A stretch of DNA of 17,261 bases from an uncultured Sphingomonadaceae bacterium (lineage in GTDB: Bacteria > Pseudomonadota > Alphaproteobacteria > Sphingomonadales > Sphingomonadaceae): the NCBI GenBank assembly GCA_946480515.1, contig CAMLKX010000012.1, positions 1 through 17,261 on the forward strand. The letters are read 5' to 3'. Both the position numbers and the translations under genes were made by a program. Numbering within the stretch: the first letter of the stretch is position 1; every line of letters begins with the position of its first letter. Positions 6,714 to 14,191 of this stretch are shown here, piece by piece. Under the pieces are notes generated by a model that worked only from the letters and a program-made list of their open reading frames with translations, was not told where the DNA came from and did not search any database.

Positions 6714-7576
6714 GCGCGTTGAGCAAATCTCCTCCCTATGGTCTGCTCGAGCGCTTGGAAGCGGGCGTTTGCCGGCTGCTGGCGTCAAATCCGTCGGCAT
6801 TCACCTACACTGGCACGCAGACCTACCTCGTCGGAGAGAAAGAGCTGGTCGTAATCGACCCGGGCCCCGACTTGCCGGAGCATCGTGAGGTACTGCTCCG
6901 CGCGATCGACGATCGTCCTGTGATAGCCATCTGCTGCACCCATACTCACCGGGATCATAGCCCTGGCAGCCGTGCGCTCGCCGCAGCAACGGGCGCGCCA
7001 ATTATTGGCTGTGCTCCGCTGGTCCTTGATGAGAGCGGACCGCGCGGCGATAGCGGGTTCGATCGGGACTATGCGCCGGAACGTGTGCTTGGCGACGGTG
7101 ACGCGCTAACCTTTGACGGGCATAAAATAGTCGCGGTCGCTACTCCCGGACACACCTCGAACCACCTTTGCTTCGCGCTGGAGGGCAGCGGGGCCTTGTT
7201 TAGCGGCGACCATGTGATGGGCTGGTCGACCACCGTCGTCATGCCTCCCGATGGGGACATGAGCGATTATATGGCAAGCCTCGACAAGCTCCGCCGGCGA
7301 AGCGACCGAATTTATTATCCCGCCCACGGCGCAGCGGTCACCAACCCGCAGCAACTGGTTCGTCACATGATGGGCCACCGACTGCAACGCGAGCGCCAGA
7401 TCGTGCGTCTGATCAAGGACGAGCCGAGAACCATCCGAGAGATCGTCGCCGAGGCTTATCCGGGACTTGATCCGCGGCTGACGGCGGCCGCCGGAGGATC
7501 GGTGCTTGCACACCTCCTGGACCTTGAGCGGCGCGGCCTCGTTGTGGCTGAGCAAGACAAATGGACCGTGCTCTAA
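6710..7576 (+). CDS. metallo-beta-lactamase fold hydrolase, LACTB2-like
   Basis: A 288-residue protein with a complete metallo-beta-lactamase metal site: H78, H80, D82 and H83 in THTHRDH, then H148 (TPGHTSNH), D167 (FSGDH) and H206 (YPAHG), enough for two zinc ions. Residues from about 217 form a winged-helix-like C-terminal domain, as in the LACTB2/RNase-like and glyoxalase-II-like subgroup. LACTB2 is a ribonuclease in mitochondria, but many bacterial relatives act on thioesters or remain unknown, so the substrate is open. No in-frame ATG exists before the domain. The start is TTG at 6710, overlapping the upstream stop as TTGA, or TTG at 6719; neither has a convincing Shine-Dalgarno sequence. 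The stop overlaps the next ATG (TAATG). Confidence 0.88.
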   Translation: MSALSKSPPYGLLERLEAGVCRLLASNPSAFTYTGTQTYLVGEKELVVIDPGPDLPEHREVLLRAIDDRPVIAICCTHTHRDHSPGSRALAAATGAPIIGCAPLVLDESGPRGDSGFDRDYAPERVLGDGDALTFDGHKIVAVATPGHTSNHLCFALEGSGALFSGDHVMGWSTTVVMPPDGDMSDYMASLDKLRRRSDRIYYPAHGAAVTNPQQLVRHMMGHRLQRERQIVRLIKDEPRTIREIVAEAYPGLDPRLTAAAGGSVLAHLLDLERRGLVVAEQDKWTVL

Positions 7577-8277
7577 TGACTCGCCCCTTAGCCATCGCGG
7601 CAATCGTGGTCGCATTGATTCTCGGATTTCTCGTCGGGGGAGCTGCGGACCTTGGCCGACGCCTGTTCGGCGGTCCTGACCCGGAAAGCGTCGTCGACAG
7701 CAGCCTGCAATCGATGCGGGCGCAGAACCGGCTGGTGCCGTTTGTCGCCCGCTTTGTGGCGGTCACCAGCTCACGGCAGGACCGGTTCGGCTTCTCGGCC
7801 GAGCGCACTCTCATCCTGCCGGGCACAGTGCGCTACGAGATCGATCTGTCCAAGCTTGAGCGGGACGATCTCAACTGGGACTCGTCTTCCAAGACCCTGG
7901 CCGTGCAATTGCCGGAGGTCGAGATCGCGGGACCCGAAGTCGATCTGCGTGCGGCGAGGGAATATGGCTCGGGCGGTGTCCTGACGGCACTGACTGATGC
8001 GGAGCAGCGGCTCGATTCTGCGAATAGAGGGTTGGCCGTCGTCGATCTGCGCAAGCAGGCAGCAGCTCCAACCCCGCTGCGGCTGGCGCGCGAAGCCGCG
8101 CGTGCGGCGGTTGAGCGCAGTTTCGCGATGCCGCTCCAGGCGGCGGGCATCGAAGGCGCAAAGGTCGTCGCCCGCTTCCCGGGAGAAGCTGCCGACGATC
8201 CTTCCTATCTGGATCAGTCGCGTCCATATAATGAAGTGCTGGACGAGGCTCGTGCCCGGCGCCAGTCCGGAGGATGA
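7576..8277 (+). CDS. DUF4230 protein, membrane-anchored
   Basis: A 233-residue protein with one N-terminal transmembrane helix (about residues 5-23, LAIAAIVVALILGFLVGG) preceded by a short basic tip, so the rest probably faces the periplasm. The body resembles DUF4230: the segment QNRLVPFVARFVAVTSS, then RTLILPGTVRYEIDLSKLERDDLNWD, followed by a predicted strand-rich part and Ala/Arg-rich helices. The function of the family is unknown. ATG at 7576 overlaps the stop of the hydrolase gene by one base; an in-frame ATG at 7561 would add five residues. Its last codons contain the GGAGGA ribosome-binding site used by nadA, so the two genes are closely coupled. Confidence 0.75.
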   Translation: MTRPLAIAAIVVALILGFLVGGAADLGRRLFGGPDPESVVDSSLQSMRAQNRLVPFVARFVAVTSSRQDRFGFSAERTLILPGTVRYEIDLSKLERDDLNWDSSSKTLAVQLPEVEIAGPEVDLRAAREYGSGGVLTALTDAEQRLDSANRGLAVVDLRKQAAAPTPLRLAREAARAAVERSFAMPLQAAGIEGAKVVARFPGEAADDPSYLDQSRPYNEVLDEARARRQSGG

Positions 8278-8281
8278 TTTG
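8269..8281 (+). promoter_or_regulatory. ribosome binding site fixing the TTG start of nadA
   Basis: GGAGGA (8269-8274) lies four bases before TTG at 8279, inside the last codons and stop of the DUF4230 gene. It is the best ribosome-binding match near the family-expected N-terminus. A GTG at 8252 is also in frame but has no such site. Confidence 0.7.
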
Positions 8282-9280
8282 ACCGCTCAACCGACCATTC
8301 TGAAAGGCGTGGACCTGCTTGCCGAGATCGACCGGCTGAAGCGGGAACGCAATGCCGTGATCCTGGCGCATTATTATCAAAAGCCGGAGATTCAGGATCT
8401 GGCGGATTTCGTCGGCGACAGCCTCGATTTGTCGCGTAAGGCTGCCGCTACCGACGCGGACGTCATCGCCTTTTGCGGCGTTCGCTTCATGGCAGAAACG
8501 GCGAAAATCCTGTCACCGCAAAAGACTGTGATCCTGCCCGACATGGATGCCGGGTGCAGCCTCGAAGACAGCTGTCCGCCCGATCAGTTTCGAAAGTTCC
8601 GCGAGGCGCATCCGGATCATATTGCGCTGACCTACATCAACTGCTCGGCGGAGGTGAAGGCGCTGAGCGACATCATCGTCACGAGCAGTAGCGCCGACAC
8701 CATTCTCAAGCAGATCCCCAAGGACCAGAAGATCATCTTTGGTCCAGACCGGCACCTGGGGGGCTATCTCGCTCGTAAGACGGGTCGTGACATGCTGCTT
8801 TGGCCGGGCATCTGCATCGTGCATCAGGCATTCAGCGAGGGCGAACTGCTGAAGCTGAAAGCGGAACACCCCAACGCTCCGGTTGCAGCGCATCCCGAAT
8901 GCCCGCCGCATATCATCGACCATGCCGACCATGTGGGGTCAACCAAGTCGATCCTCGATTTTGCGCTGAGCTCTCCGGCAGAGACGATCCTGGTCGCGAC
9001 CGAGCCGCACATCATCCACCAAATGGAGAAAGCCGCCCCCGACAAGCAGTTCATTGGCGTTCCCGGCGGAGACGGCAACTGTAACTGCAACATGTGCCCC
9101 TACATGGCGCTCAACACGCTCGAGAAGCTGTACGTGTCGCTCCGTGACCTGCAACCGCGGATCGAGCTCGCACCCGATCTGATGGATGCAGCGCGCAAGC
9201 CGCTCGAGCGGATGCTGGAGATGGCCGGAGGCACAGTCGGGCAGGGCGATGTCGGCATTCCGAGGGTCAGCGGCGACTAA
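8279..9280 (+). CDS. nadA: quinolinate synthase A
   Basis: A 333-residue quinolinate synthase. It condenses iminoaspartate with dihydroxyacetone phosphate to make quinolinate in de novo NAD synthesis, using a [4Fe-4S] cluster. The three expected cluster cysteines are present: C93 in DAGCSLEDSCP, C179 in WPGICIVH, and C273 in CNCNMCPYM. Other family marks are AHYYQ (30-34), GDSLDLSRKA, VRFMAETAKILSP, GPDRHLGGYL, and VGSTKSI. I chose TTG at 8279 because of the GGAGGA site just upstream; extending the frame back to 7997 would read through the DUF4230 gene in another frame and adds no family sequence. nadB and nadC, the usual neighbours, are absent from the window. It is the last gene of the run starting at 5463 and ends 6 bp from the stop of the converging DUF2270 gene. 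Confidence 0.96.
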   Translation: MTAQPTILKGVDLLAEIDRLKRERNAVILAHYYQKPEIQDLADFVGDSLDLSRKAAATDADVIAFCGVRFMAETAKILSPQKTVILPDMDAGCSLEDSCPPDQFRKFREAHPDHIALTYINCSAEVKALSDIIVTSSSADTILKQIPKDQKIIFGPDRHLGGYLARKTGRDMLLWPGICIVHQAFSEGELLKLKAEHPNAPVAAHPECPPHIIDHADHVGSTKSILDFALSSPAETILVATEPHIIHQMEKAAPDKQFIGVPGGDGNCNCNMCPYMALNTLEKLYVSLRDLQPRIELAPDLMDAARKPLERMLEMAGGTVGQGDVGIPRVSGD

Positions 9281-9286
9281 GTCGCC
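9272..9286. terminator. stem-loop spanning the nadA stop codon
   Basis: GGCGAC (9272-9277) and GTCGCC (9281-9286) pair perfectly, with the nadA stop codon TAA as the three-base loop. The complementary-strand stop of DUF2270 begins at the next base. There is no T-run directly after; a CTTTC follows only at about 9295 on the plus strand. It may slow or end transcription from both sides, but this is inferred from position. Confidence 0.4.
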
Positions 9287-9994
9287 TCAGGCGGCCTTTC
9301 GGGCGAGTTCCAGCACTTTGTCTTCAGTCGGCCGGGTCCGCCATTGGCCCCGCCCGCGGCTGCTCTTGCGGGTCAGGATCGCAAGTACGGTCAGGCTGCC
9401 ATGGAAGAATAATCCCGCAAGCAGGATGAATTCCCCTCGGATGGGTCCGACCGACGCTCGCGAGGCAAACTCGGCAATGGTGTGGACCGGCGTTGGATGG
9501 ATGAACAGCTTGCCGAGATAGGCCGACACCTGGATCGCGAAAATCCAGGCATAATTCTTCCGCAACCGGCGCCCAAGCGCGTCGAAATAGGCAATGTGCA
9601 GTCGTGGCCGGCAATAGTCGACGTAGAGCGTCTCGTTCCATCCGTTCGACGTATCGACGCCGCGCCCGAGCAGGATCGGTCCGAAGAACTGCGTCTCGAG
9701 AATATGCGCTCTGATCCTCCAGAAATCGAAGAAGCAGTAGCGCCTTGCTTCAATCCCGAGGAACACCGCGACCAGCAAGCCGACCAGCAGCAGCGGTAGT
9801 GGTGTTGCCTCAACGCTGCTGTAGGTAATGGAGAGTGCAAGGCCGGTCGACACGACGGCCCAATTGGTGGTTGCATCGAGCCGGCTTCGCCAGACTGTGC
9901 TGCGGTAAAGCTCGCCGCGATAAAGGTGGGATAAGGCCGTGATTTCCGCCGCTCCCATCGGAAGCCGCGCAACAGAGCTCGGGCTTTCGCGCAT
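9287..9994 (-). CDS. DUF2270 integral membrane protein
   Basis: A 235-residue protein that resembles DUF2270. The N-terminal signature ALSHLYRGELYRSTVWRSRLDATTNWAV (20-47) and the IEARRYCFFDFWRIR stretch (81-95) are typical. Four hydrophobic segments are visible at about 45-60, 65-82, 148-165 and 186-208, so it sits in the inner membrane; the C-terminus is basic. The function of the family is unknown. I chose ATG at 9994, preceded by GGAGAG with four-base spacing; a GTG at 10006 would add four residues but would use that site as coding sequence. It is the third gene of the minus-strand run, 83 bp after DUF4112. Confidence 0.8.
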   Translation of the reverse strand: MRESPSSVARLPMGAAEITALSHLYRGELYRSTVWRSRLDATTNWAVVSTGLALSITYSSVEATPLPLLLVGLLVAVFLGIEARRYCFFDFWRIRAHILETQFFGPILLGRGVDTSNGWNETLYVDYCRPRLHIAYFDALGRRLRKNYAWIFAIQVSAYLGKLFIHPTPVHTIAEFASRASVGPIRGEFILLAGLFFHGSLTVLAILTRKSSRGRGQWRTRPTEDKVLELARKAA

Positions 9995-10077
9995 CCGTCT
10001 CTCCACTCTGCCGGTCGAACGCCGGATTGTTGGCAGAGTGACACGAAATCCCGCATTTCGCGAGTGGTGAGACGAGC

Positions 10078-10470
10078 TCAGCGTTCGATGATTGCTCCGG
10101 CCGGGTGATGGCGGTCGAGATGACGCTTGATGATGCGCAGATTGCGGGTGTTAGAGCGGAAGAACAGATCAGGGATTGCTCCAACCCAGGGGATCATGCC
10201 GAGCAGCCAATCCACCCCAATGTTTCCGCCCATTTTGGCGATGGCCCATTTGGACATGCCGAGGTTTCTCGCTTCCCAGGCGAGGTAGGTTCCGATCGCC
10301 GCGCCGACTGAAGTTCCAACGAAGGGAACGAGGTCGAGCAGCACGTCGAGTCCGATCGGACGATTGACGCCCGGGATCACGACCAACCGCTCCATCACCT
10401 GTTCCAGGGCCTCGACCCTCCGGCGGATGGCAGCGGCATCCTCCCAGCGGGGTTCACTGATGCGTTTCAT
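10078..10470 (-). CDS. DUF4112 small membrane protein
   Basis: A 130-residue protein with the two-repeat layout of DUF4112: VNRPIGLDVLLDLVPFVGTSVGAAIGTYLAW (35-65) and GNIGVDWLLGMIPWVGAIPDLFF (82-104). Each contains a D..L..P.VG motif and a hydrophobic stretch able to enter the membrane. Between them is a basic RNLGMSKWAIAKM linker, and after them a charged RNLRIIKRHLDRHH tail. The function is unknown. Its ATG directly follows the stop of the solute-binding gene (TGAATG, no gap) and has AGGGAG eight bases upstream, showing translational coupling. The N-terminal 30 residues form a charged, probably cytoplasmic helix. Confidence 0.82.
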   Translation of the reverse strand: MKRISEPRWEDAAAIRRRVEALEQVMERLVVIPGVNRPIGLDVLLDLVPFVGTSVGAAIGTYLAWEARNLGMSKWAIAKMGGNIGVDWLLGMIPWVGAIPDLFFRSNTRNLRIIKRHLDRHHPAGAIIER

Positions 10471-11916
10471 TCACCGCTCCCTGCTTTCGAGGTCCCACAA
10501 CGGATGTTGAGCCTGTGCATTGACCTGAAATCCCTGGAGACGTCGCGAAACAAGCGACCATCGGATCGGTGCTGCAAGCGGGATGAAGAGTTGCTGATCC
10601 TCCATCATTCTGCTCGCTTCCCCCAATAGGGCACGGCGCTGCGCAATAATGGGTGCCGCGCGAGCACCTGCTAACAGCTCGTCGGCTTCCTGGGAGCAGA
10701 TTGGAGCTTCCGCGCACCGAAAGCGGCGCAGGAACCATGCTGGGGAAAGTGACGGCGCGACCCGGTCGAGCAAGGCCAGGTCGGCCTGCTCGCCCTGATC
10801 GGCGGGCATGACCTGAATTCCGAGCCGTCCCCAATCCTGGGTCAATCGGCGGAGGATTAGCTTGCCGCCAGGTCCGGGCGGCAGTGCAACACGCAATGTT
10901 GGCCGTTCTTCGTCCCCGAACACCTCGTCTGCAAGTGCGACAATGGCGGGTAGCCGTTCAGCCAGGGGAGTAGCGGTCCACGCCGGGGTAACAGGCGCGG
11001 GGAGCCCGCTGAGTCCAGGCTGCAGCAATGTCGCTCTTGGCGCCAAGCCCGGGACCCTGAGAGCCGTAACGAGGGCATCGCGATCGATCGACTGCGTGAG
11101 TAGCTGGCGAACTTCGAGCGAAGCGATCGGGCCGTCTTTTCTCGCCGGGACGAGGCCGAATAAACCGATCGCTGGATCGAAGCGGAGGCTGTTCCTTGGC
11201 AGTCGCCGAGCTTGCGCAATCGGAAGATCATCGGCCGTTCCGCCCACGACAAGCTCCAGCTTGCCTGCCACGAAGTCACGAACCGCCGGCTCGGCTGCCT
11301 CACCCCGTAAGCTCACCAATTGCTTTTGGCGTTCGCCGGTGCGCGGATCGGTTACGCGACGGTTGAGCTGCCACCGCTCCTCTTCTGCTTCAACTTCGAA
11401 TGGCCCAGTGCCGCTGCCATCGCGCATCAACCCGAGTTCCGGTTGGGCGAGCAGCTGGAGTAGCTCAGGGCGAGGCGCTTTGAGCCGGATTTCGACCACG
11501 CGCTCGGTCATGGGCACGATTTCATCGATCGCGCCGAACGCGTCCTTGAGCTCGTTGTTGCTCGCGCGGCCGATCTGCCGCCGCAGCATCCGGGCGACAT
11601 CCCGCGCCGTGATCCGGCGGCCGTCTGGCCATTCGCCCTGTTCGAGCCGAAAGATATAGCTGACGCCATCATCGCTAACATTCCAGCGCTCGGCGAGGCC
11701 CGGCACGATCTCACCCTGTCCGTCGAGCATCACCAGACCGCGAGCGACGTTTGCCAGCAACACCCGATCGCCAACCGACAACGCTCCGGTGAAGGGATCA
11801 ACAAGTTTCGGCTTGGCGCCGATGACGGCAACCTCAGTGGCATCGACAGCTGGGTCGCTGCACCCGCACATCAGGACAGTCGCAACCAGTGGTGCAAGAA
11901 GCAGGACCGTGCGCAT
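10471..11916 (-). CDS. family-5 solute-binding lipoprotein, orphan (OppA/DppA-like)
   Basis: A 481-residue periplasmic binding protein of the SBP_bac_5 class, which binds peptides, nickel or similar ligands for ABC importers. It begins with a lipoprotein-type signal (MRTVLLLAPLVATVLMCGC); the likely lipidated cysteine is C19, though methionine at -3 makes the lipobox imperfect. Family marks: LAERWNVSDDGVSYIFRLEQG, WPDGRRITARDVARML, DGSGTGPFEVE, VRQLLTQSIDRDALV, and a closing PLAAPIRWSLV. No permease or ATPase gene follows; instead there are two small membrane proteins (DUF4112, DUF2270). It is transcribed divergently from a penicillin-binding protein. It could be a partner of a transporter elsewhere, or a sensor. 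No clear Shine-Dalgarno sequence precedes the ATG at 11916. A long antisense open frame (10862-11659) is a shadow. Confidence 0.85.
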   Translation of the reverse strand: MRTVLLLAPLVATVLMCGCSDPAVDATEVAVIGAKPKLVDPFTGALSVGDRVLLANVARGLVMLDGQGEIVPGLAERWNVSDDGVSYIFRLEQGEWPDGRRITARDVARMLRRQIGRASNNELKDAFGAIDEIVPMTERVVEIRLKAPRPELLQLLAQPELGLMRDGSGTGPFEVEAEEERWQLNRRVTDPRTGERQKQLVSLRGEAAEPAVRDFVAGKLELVVGGTADDLPIAQARRLPRNSLRFDPAIGLFGLVPARKDGPIASLEVRQLLTQSIDRDALVTALRVPGLAPRATLLQPGLSGLPAPVTPAWTATPLAERLPAIVALADEVFGDEERPTLRVALPPGPGGKLILRRLTQDWGRLGIQVMPADQGEQADLALLDRVAPSLSPAWFLRRFRCAEAPICSQEADELLAGARAAPIIAQRRALLGEASRMMEDQQLFIPLAAPIRWSLVSRRLQGFQVNAQAQHPLWDLESRER

Positions 11917-11944
11917 CGCCGTTGCTTAGAGGCGATCCCGAACG

Positions 11945-11979
11945 GAGGGAATCCCTCGTCGAACAGAATCGATCTGTTC
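11945..11979. promoter_or_regulatory. two adjacent dyads in divergent promoter region
   Basis: Between the divergent start codons (11917-12049) lie two perfect inverted repeats: GAGGGA-A-TCCCTC (11945-11957) and, three bases on, GAACAGA-N5-TCTGTTC (11961-11979). Neither is followed by a T-run, so they look more like binding sites for dimeric regulators than terminators. Their place between a solute-binding gene and a PBP gene would allow joint control. The regulator is unknown. Confidence 0.45.
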
Positions 11980-12049
11980 TAGCCAACCCCAGGCAAGTGC
12001 CTTATCAGTTTCACGCAGCGGGGGCCGATCGGGTCGGCGGGATCACTGA

Positions 12050-14029
12050 ATGGCGGATACAGACCGGGTCTGGCAGCGGGACGGATCCAATATCGAAGAT
12101 CTTCCTGACCCGTTCATTCAAGATTCCCCTTGCGAACCTGAACCGCCGTCACGGCCTTCCCGTCGCTGGTGGCGATGGGGCTTCAACGCGATTTCGCTAC
12201 TGATCCTCGCCACGGTGTTGTGGCTGGTCGTTACTGCGCCCTTGTCCCGGTCACTCGAACCGCTCCCAGTTCCGGCGACCTTGTTCGTCTCGGCAGAGGG
12301 AAAGCCGATTGCGAGACGCGGAGCGGTCAAGGAAGAGCCTGTCGTCATCGCAGAACTTGAGCCGCAGACGTCTCAGGCTTTCGTTGCGATCGAGGATCGG
12401 CGCTTCTACCGACACTGGGGGATCGATCCACGGTCGATCGGTCGGGCAATGGTCGCCAATTTCCGAGCCGGCGGCGTGCGTCAGGGCGGCAGCACCATTA
12501 CCCAGCAGCTCGCCAAGACCAGCTTTTTGTCTTCGGACCGCAGCTTCAGGCGCAAGGCGCAGGAGGTAATCATCGCCTTCTGGCTCGAGGCTTGGCTAAG
12601 CAAGGACGATATCCTCGCCCGCTACCTGTCGAGCGTTTACTTTGGCGATGGAGTTTATGGGCTTCGAGCTGCCGCCCGGCATTATTTCGGGCGCGAACCC
12701 GAGAAGCTGTCGCTTGCTCAATCGGCGATGCTCGCGGGGATGGTCCAGGCGCCATCCCGGCTTGCTCCGACCCGCAACCTCGCCGGTGCGCAGAAACGCA
12801 GCCGGCTGGTGCTCAAGGCGATGGCGGATATCGGGTTCATCACCGCAAGTCGCGCGGTCGCAACTCGTCCAGCAACGCCCCTTCGCAATGTCGAGCGTAT
12901 TCCCGCCGGCACCTATTTCGCCGACTGGATTGCTCCCAGGGCGACCGCAGACCTCGATGGGGAATTTGGCGAGGTGAGGGTGCCGACCACGCTCGATGCG
13001 GACCTTCAGCGTGTTGCAGTCCGCGCCGTCAGTCGCGCTACCATCGGCGGAGCTCAAGCCGCATTGGTCGCGATGCGCCCTGATGGCCGAGTCGTGGCGA
13101 TGGTCGGTGGGAAAAGCTACAAGGTCAGCCCGTTCAACCGGGCGACCCAGGCCCGGCGGCAGCCCGGATCGGCGTTCAAATTGTTCGTCTACCTCGCAGC
13201 GCTTCGCGCCGGCTACACACCGGAGAGCCTGATCGAAGACAAGCCGATCCTCATCGACGGGTGGAGTCCGGCAAACAGCGATGGCGTCTATCGGGGGACG
13301 ATCACGCTGCGCGAGGCCTTCGCTCGATCGAGTAATGCCGCAGCGGTGCGCCTCGCCGAGCGGGTCGGCCGCAACAATGTCATTCGCGCGGCTCGAGACT
13401 TGGGCATCAGCGCGCCGCTGCCCAACTCGCCAAGCGTCTCGTTAGGGACGGCGGGGATGAGTCTGATCGAGATGACTGCCGCCTATGCCGCAGTGGCTGG
13501 CGGAACTTACCCGGTCAGGGCCTACGGTTTGCCACCAAGGGAGGGTCGGGAGAGTTTCGGTAATCTTCTCGGGCGTGGCGCGAGGCTCGACGAGGATCGG
13601 GATCGGCTGCCATTGCTCGACCTGCTTTGGTCGGCTGCCAATGAAGGCACGGGCCGCCGCGCGTCGCTGCGCGTGCCGACCTTCGGCAAGACGGGAACAT
13701 CGCAAGGGAACCGCGATGCCCTGTTCATCGGCTTCGCCGGCAATCTGGTGGTCGGGGTCTGGGTCGGCCGGGATGATGACCAGTCGCTTGGACGGATCAC
13801 CGGTGGCACTGCTCCGGCGCAGATCTGGAGAAACTTCATGAGTTCTGCCCTGAGCATCGACGGTACGACGAGCAAGTCCTTGCCTGACGGCTACCGTCCG
13901 CCAACACGCCAGCGCCGGGACACGAGCCCAATTCCTCCTGGATGGCGTATTCCGCCGGAGTGGGTTGAGCCGGAGGAGGAAATACGACAAATCATCAACC
14001 AGGTGGAAGATTTTCTCGATCGTCTTTGA
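12050..14029 (+). CDS. bifunctional class A penicillin-binding protein (transglycosylase/transpeptidase)
   Basis: A 659-residue peptidoglycan synthase. Residues 1-44 are a cytoplasmic, acidic and proline-rich tail, followed by one transmembrane helix (about 45-65). The GT51 glycosyltransferase domain has its catalytic glutamate E115 in AIEDRRFYRHWG and the motif RQGGSTITQQLAK (144-156). The transpeptidase domain has the active serine S374 in SAFK, the SSN triad element at 427-429, and KTGT at 547-550. All catalytic motifs are intact, so both glycan polymerisation and cross-linking are expected in the periplasm. It is shorter than E. coli PBP1a (about 850 residues), lacking an obvious OB/ODD-like insertion. 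The C-terminal tail is proline-rich (PIPPGWRIPPEW) and ends in an acidic helix. The start is ATG at 12050; the Shine-Dalgarno sequence is weak, and downstream starts before the membrane helix cannot be excluded. Confidence 0.93.
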   Translation: MADTDRVWQRDGSNIEDLPDPFIQDSPCEPEPPSRPSRRWWRWGFNAISLLILATVLWLVVTAPLSRSLEPLPVPATLFVSAEGKPIARRGAVKEEPVVIAELEPQTSQAFVAIEDRRFYRHWGIDPRSIGRAMVANFRAGGVRQGGSTITQQLAKTSFLSSDRSFRRKAQEVIIAFWLEAWLSKDDILARYLSSVYFGDGVYGLRAAARHYFGREPEKLSLAQSAMLAGMVQAPSRLAPTRNLAGAQKRSRLVLKAMADIGFITASRAVATRPATPLRNVERIPAGTYFADWIAPRATADLDGEFGEVRVPTTLDADLQRVAVRAVSRATIGGAQAALVAMRPDGRVVAMVGGKSYKVSPFNRATQARRQPGSAFKLFVYLAALRAGYTPESLIEDKPILIDGWSPANSDGVYRGTITLREAFARSSNAAAVRLAERVGRNNVIRAARDLGISAPLPNSPSVSLGTAGMSLIEMTAAYAAVAGGTYPVRAYGLPPREGRESFGNLLGRGARLDEDRDRLPLLDLLWSAANEGTGRRASLRVPTFGKTGTSQGNRDALFIGFAGNLVVGVWVGRDDDQSLGRITGGTAPAQIWRNFMSSALSIDGTTSKSLPDGYRPPTRQRRDTSPIPPGWRIPPEWVEPEEEIRQIINQVEDFLDRL

Positions 14030-14191
14030 CCTGCTGAGTGCTCCTTTGCAGAAAAAAGATAGTTAATCTTTAGCAACCTCTCGGCTTAAGACATTTTCAA
14101 CTGGTCACGGTCTATTCCGGCTTCATCCGGAGCCAAGAAGGCCTCGGTCGGGGAAGTGGATCCCCATCATTTGTGGACCAGGAGACCAGAC
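14030..14191 (+). promoter_or_regulatory. upstream region of first Flp pilin gene
   Basis: A 162-bp AT-richer gap. It contains the dyad AAAGAT-AGTTA-ATCTTT (14055-14071), with a TTAA at its centre, a second TTAA at 14086-14089, and a small TCCGG/CCGGA stem (14116-14131). AGGAG (14180-14184) is the ribosome-binding site, seven bases before the pilin ATG. CtrA regulates pilA in Caulobacter through TTAA-N7-TTAA, but only half-sites are visible here. I see no T-run terminator for the upstream PBP gene. Confidence 0.4.

Noticed and set aside
7997..8278. N-terminal extension of NadA by 94 residues
   Set aside because: It overlaps the DUF4230 gene in another frame; NadA homology starts after the TTG at 8279, which has a good ribosome-binding site.
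10862..11659. 265-residue plus-strand open frame
   Set aside because: Antisense to the solute-binding gene, Ser/Arg-rich low-complexity translation, no recognisable motif.
14063..14089. CtrA box before pilin copy 1
   Set aside because: Two TTAA half-sites are present but 23 bp apart, start to start; the required TTAA-N7-TTAA spacing is absent.
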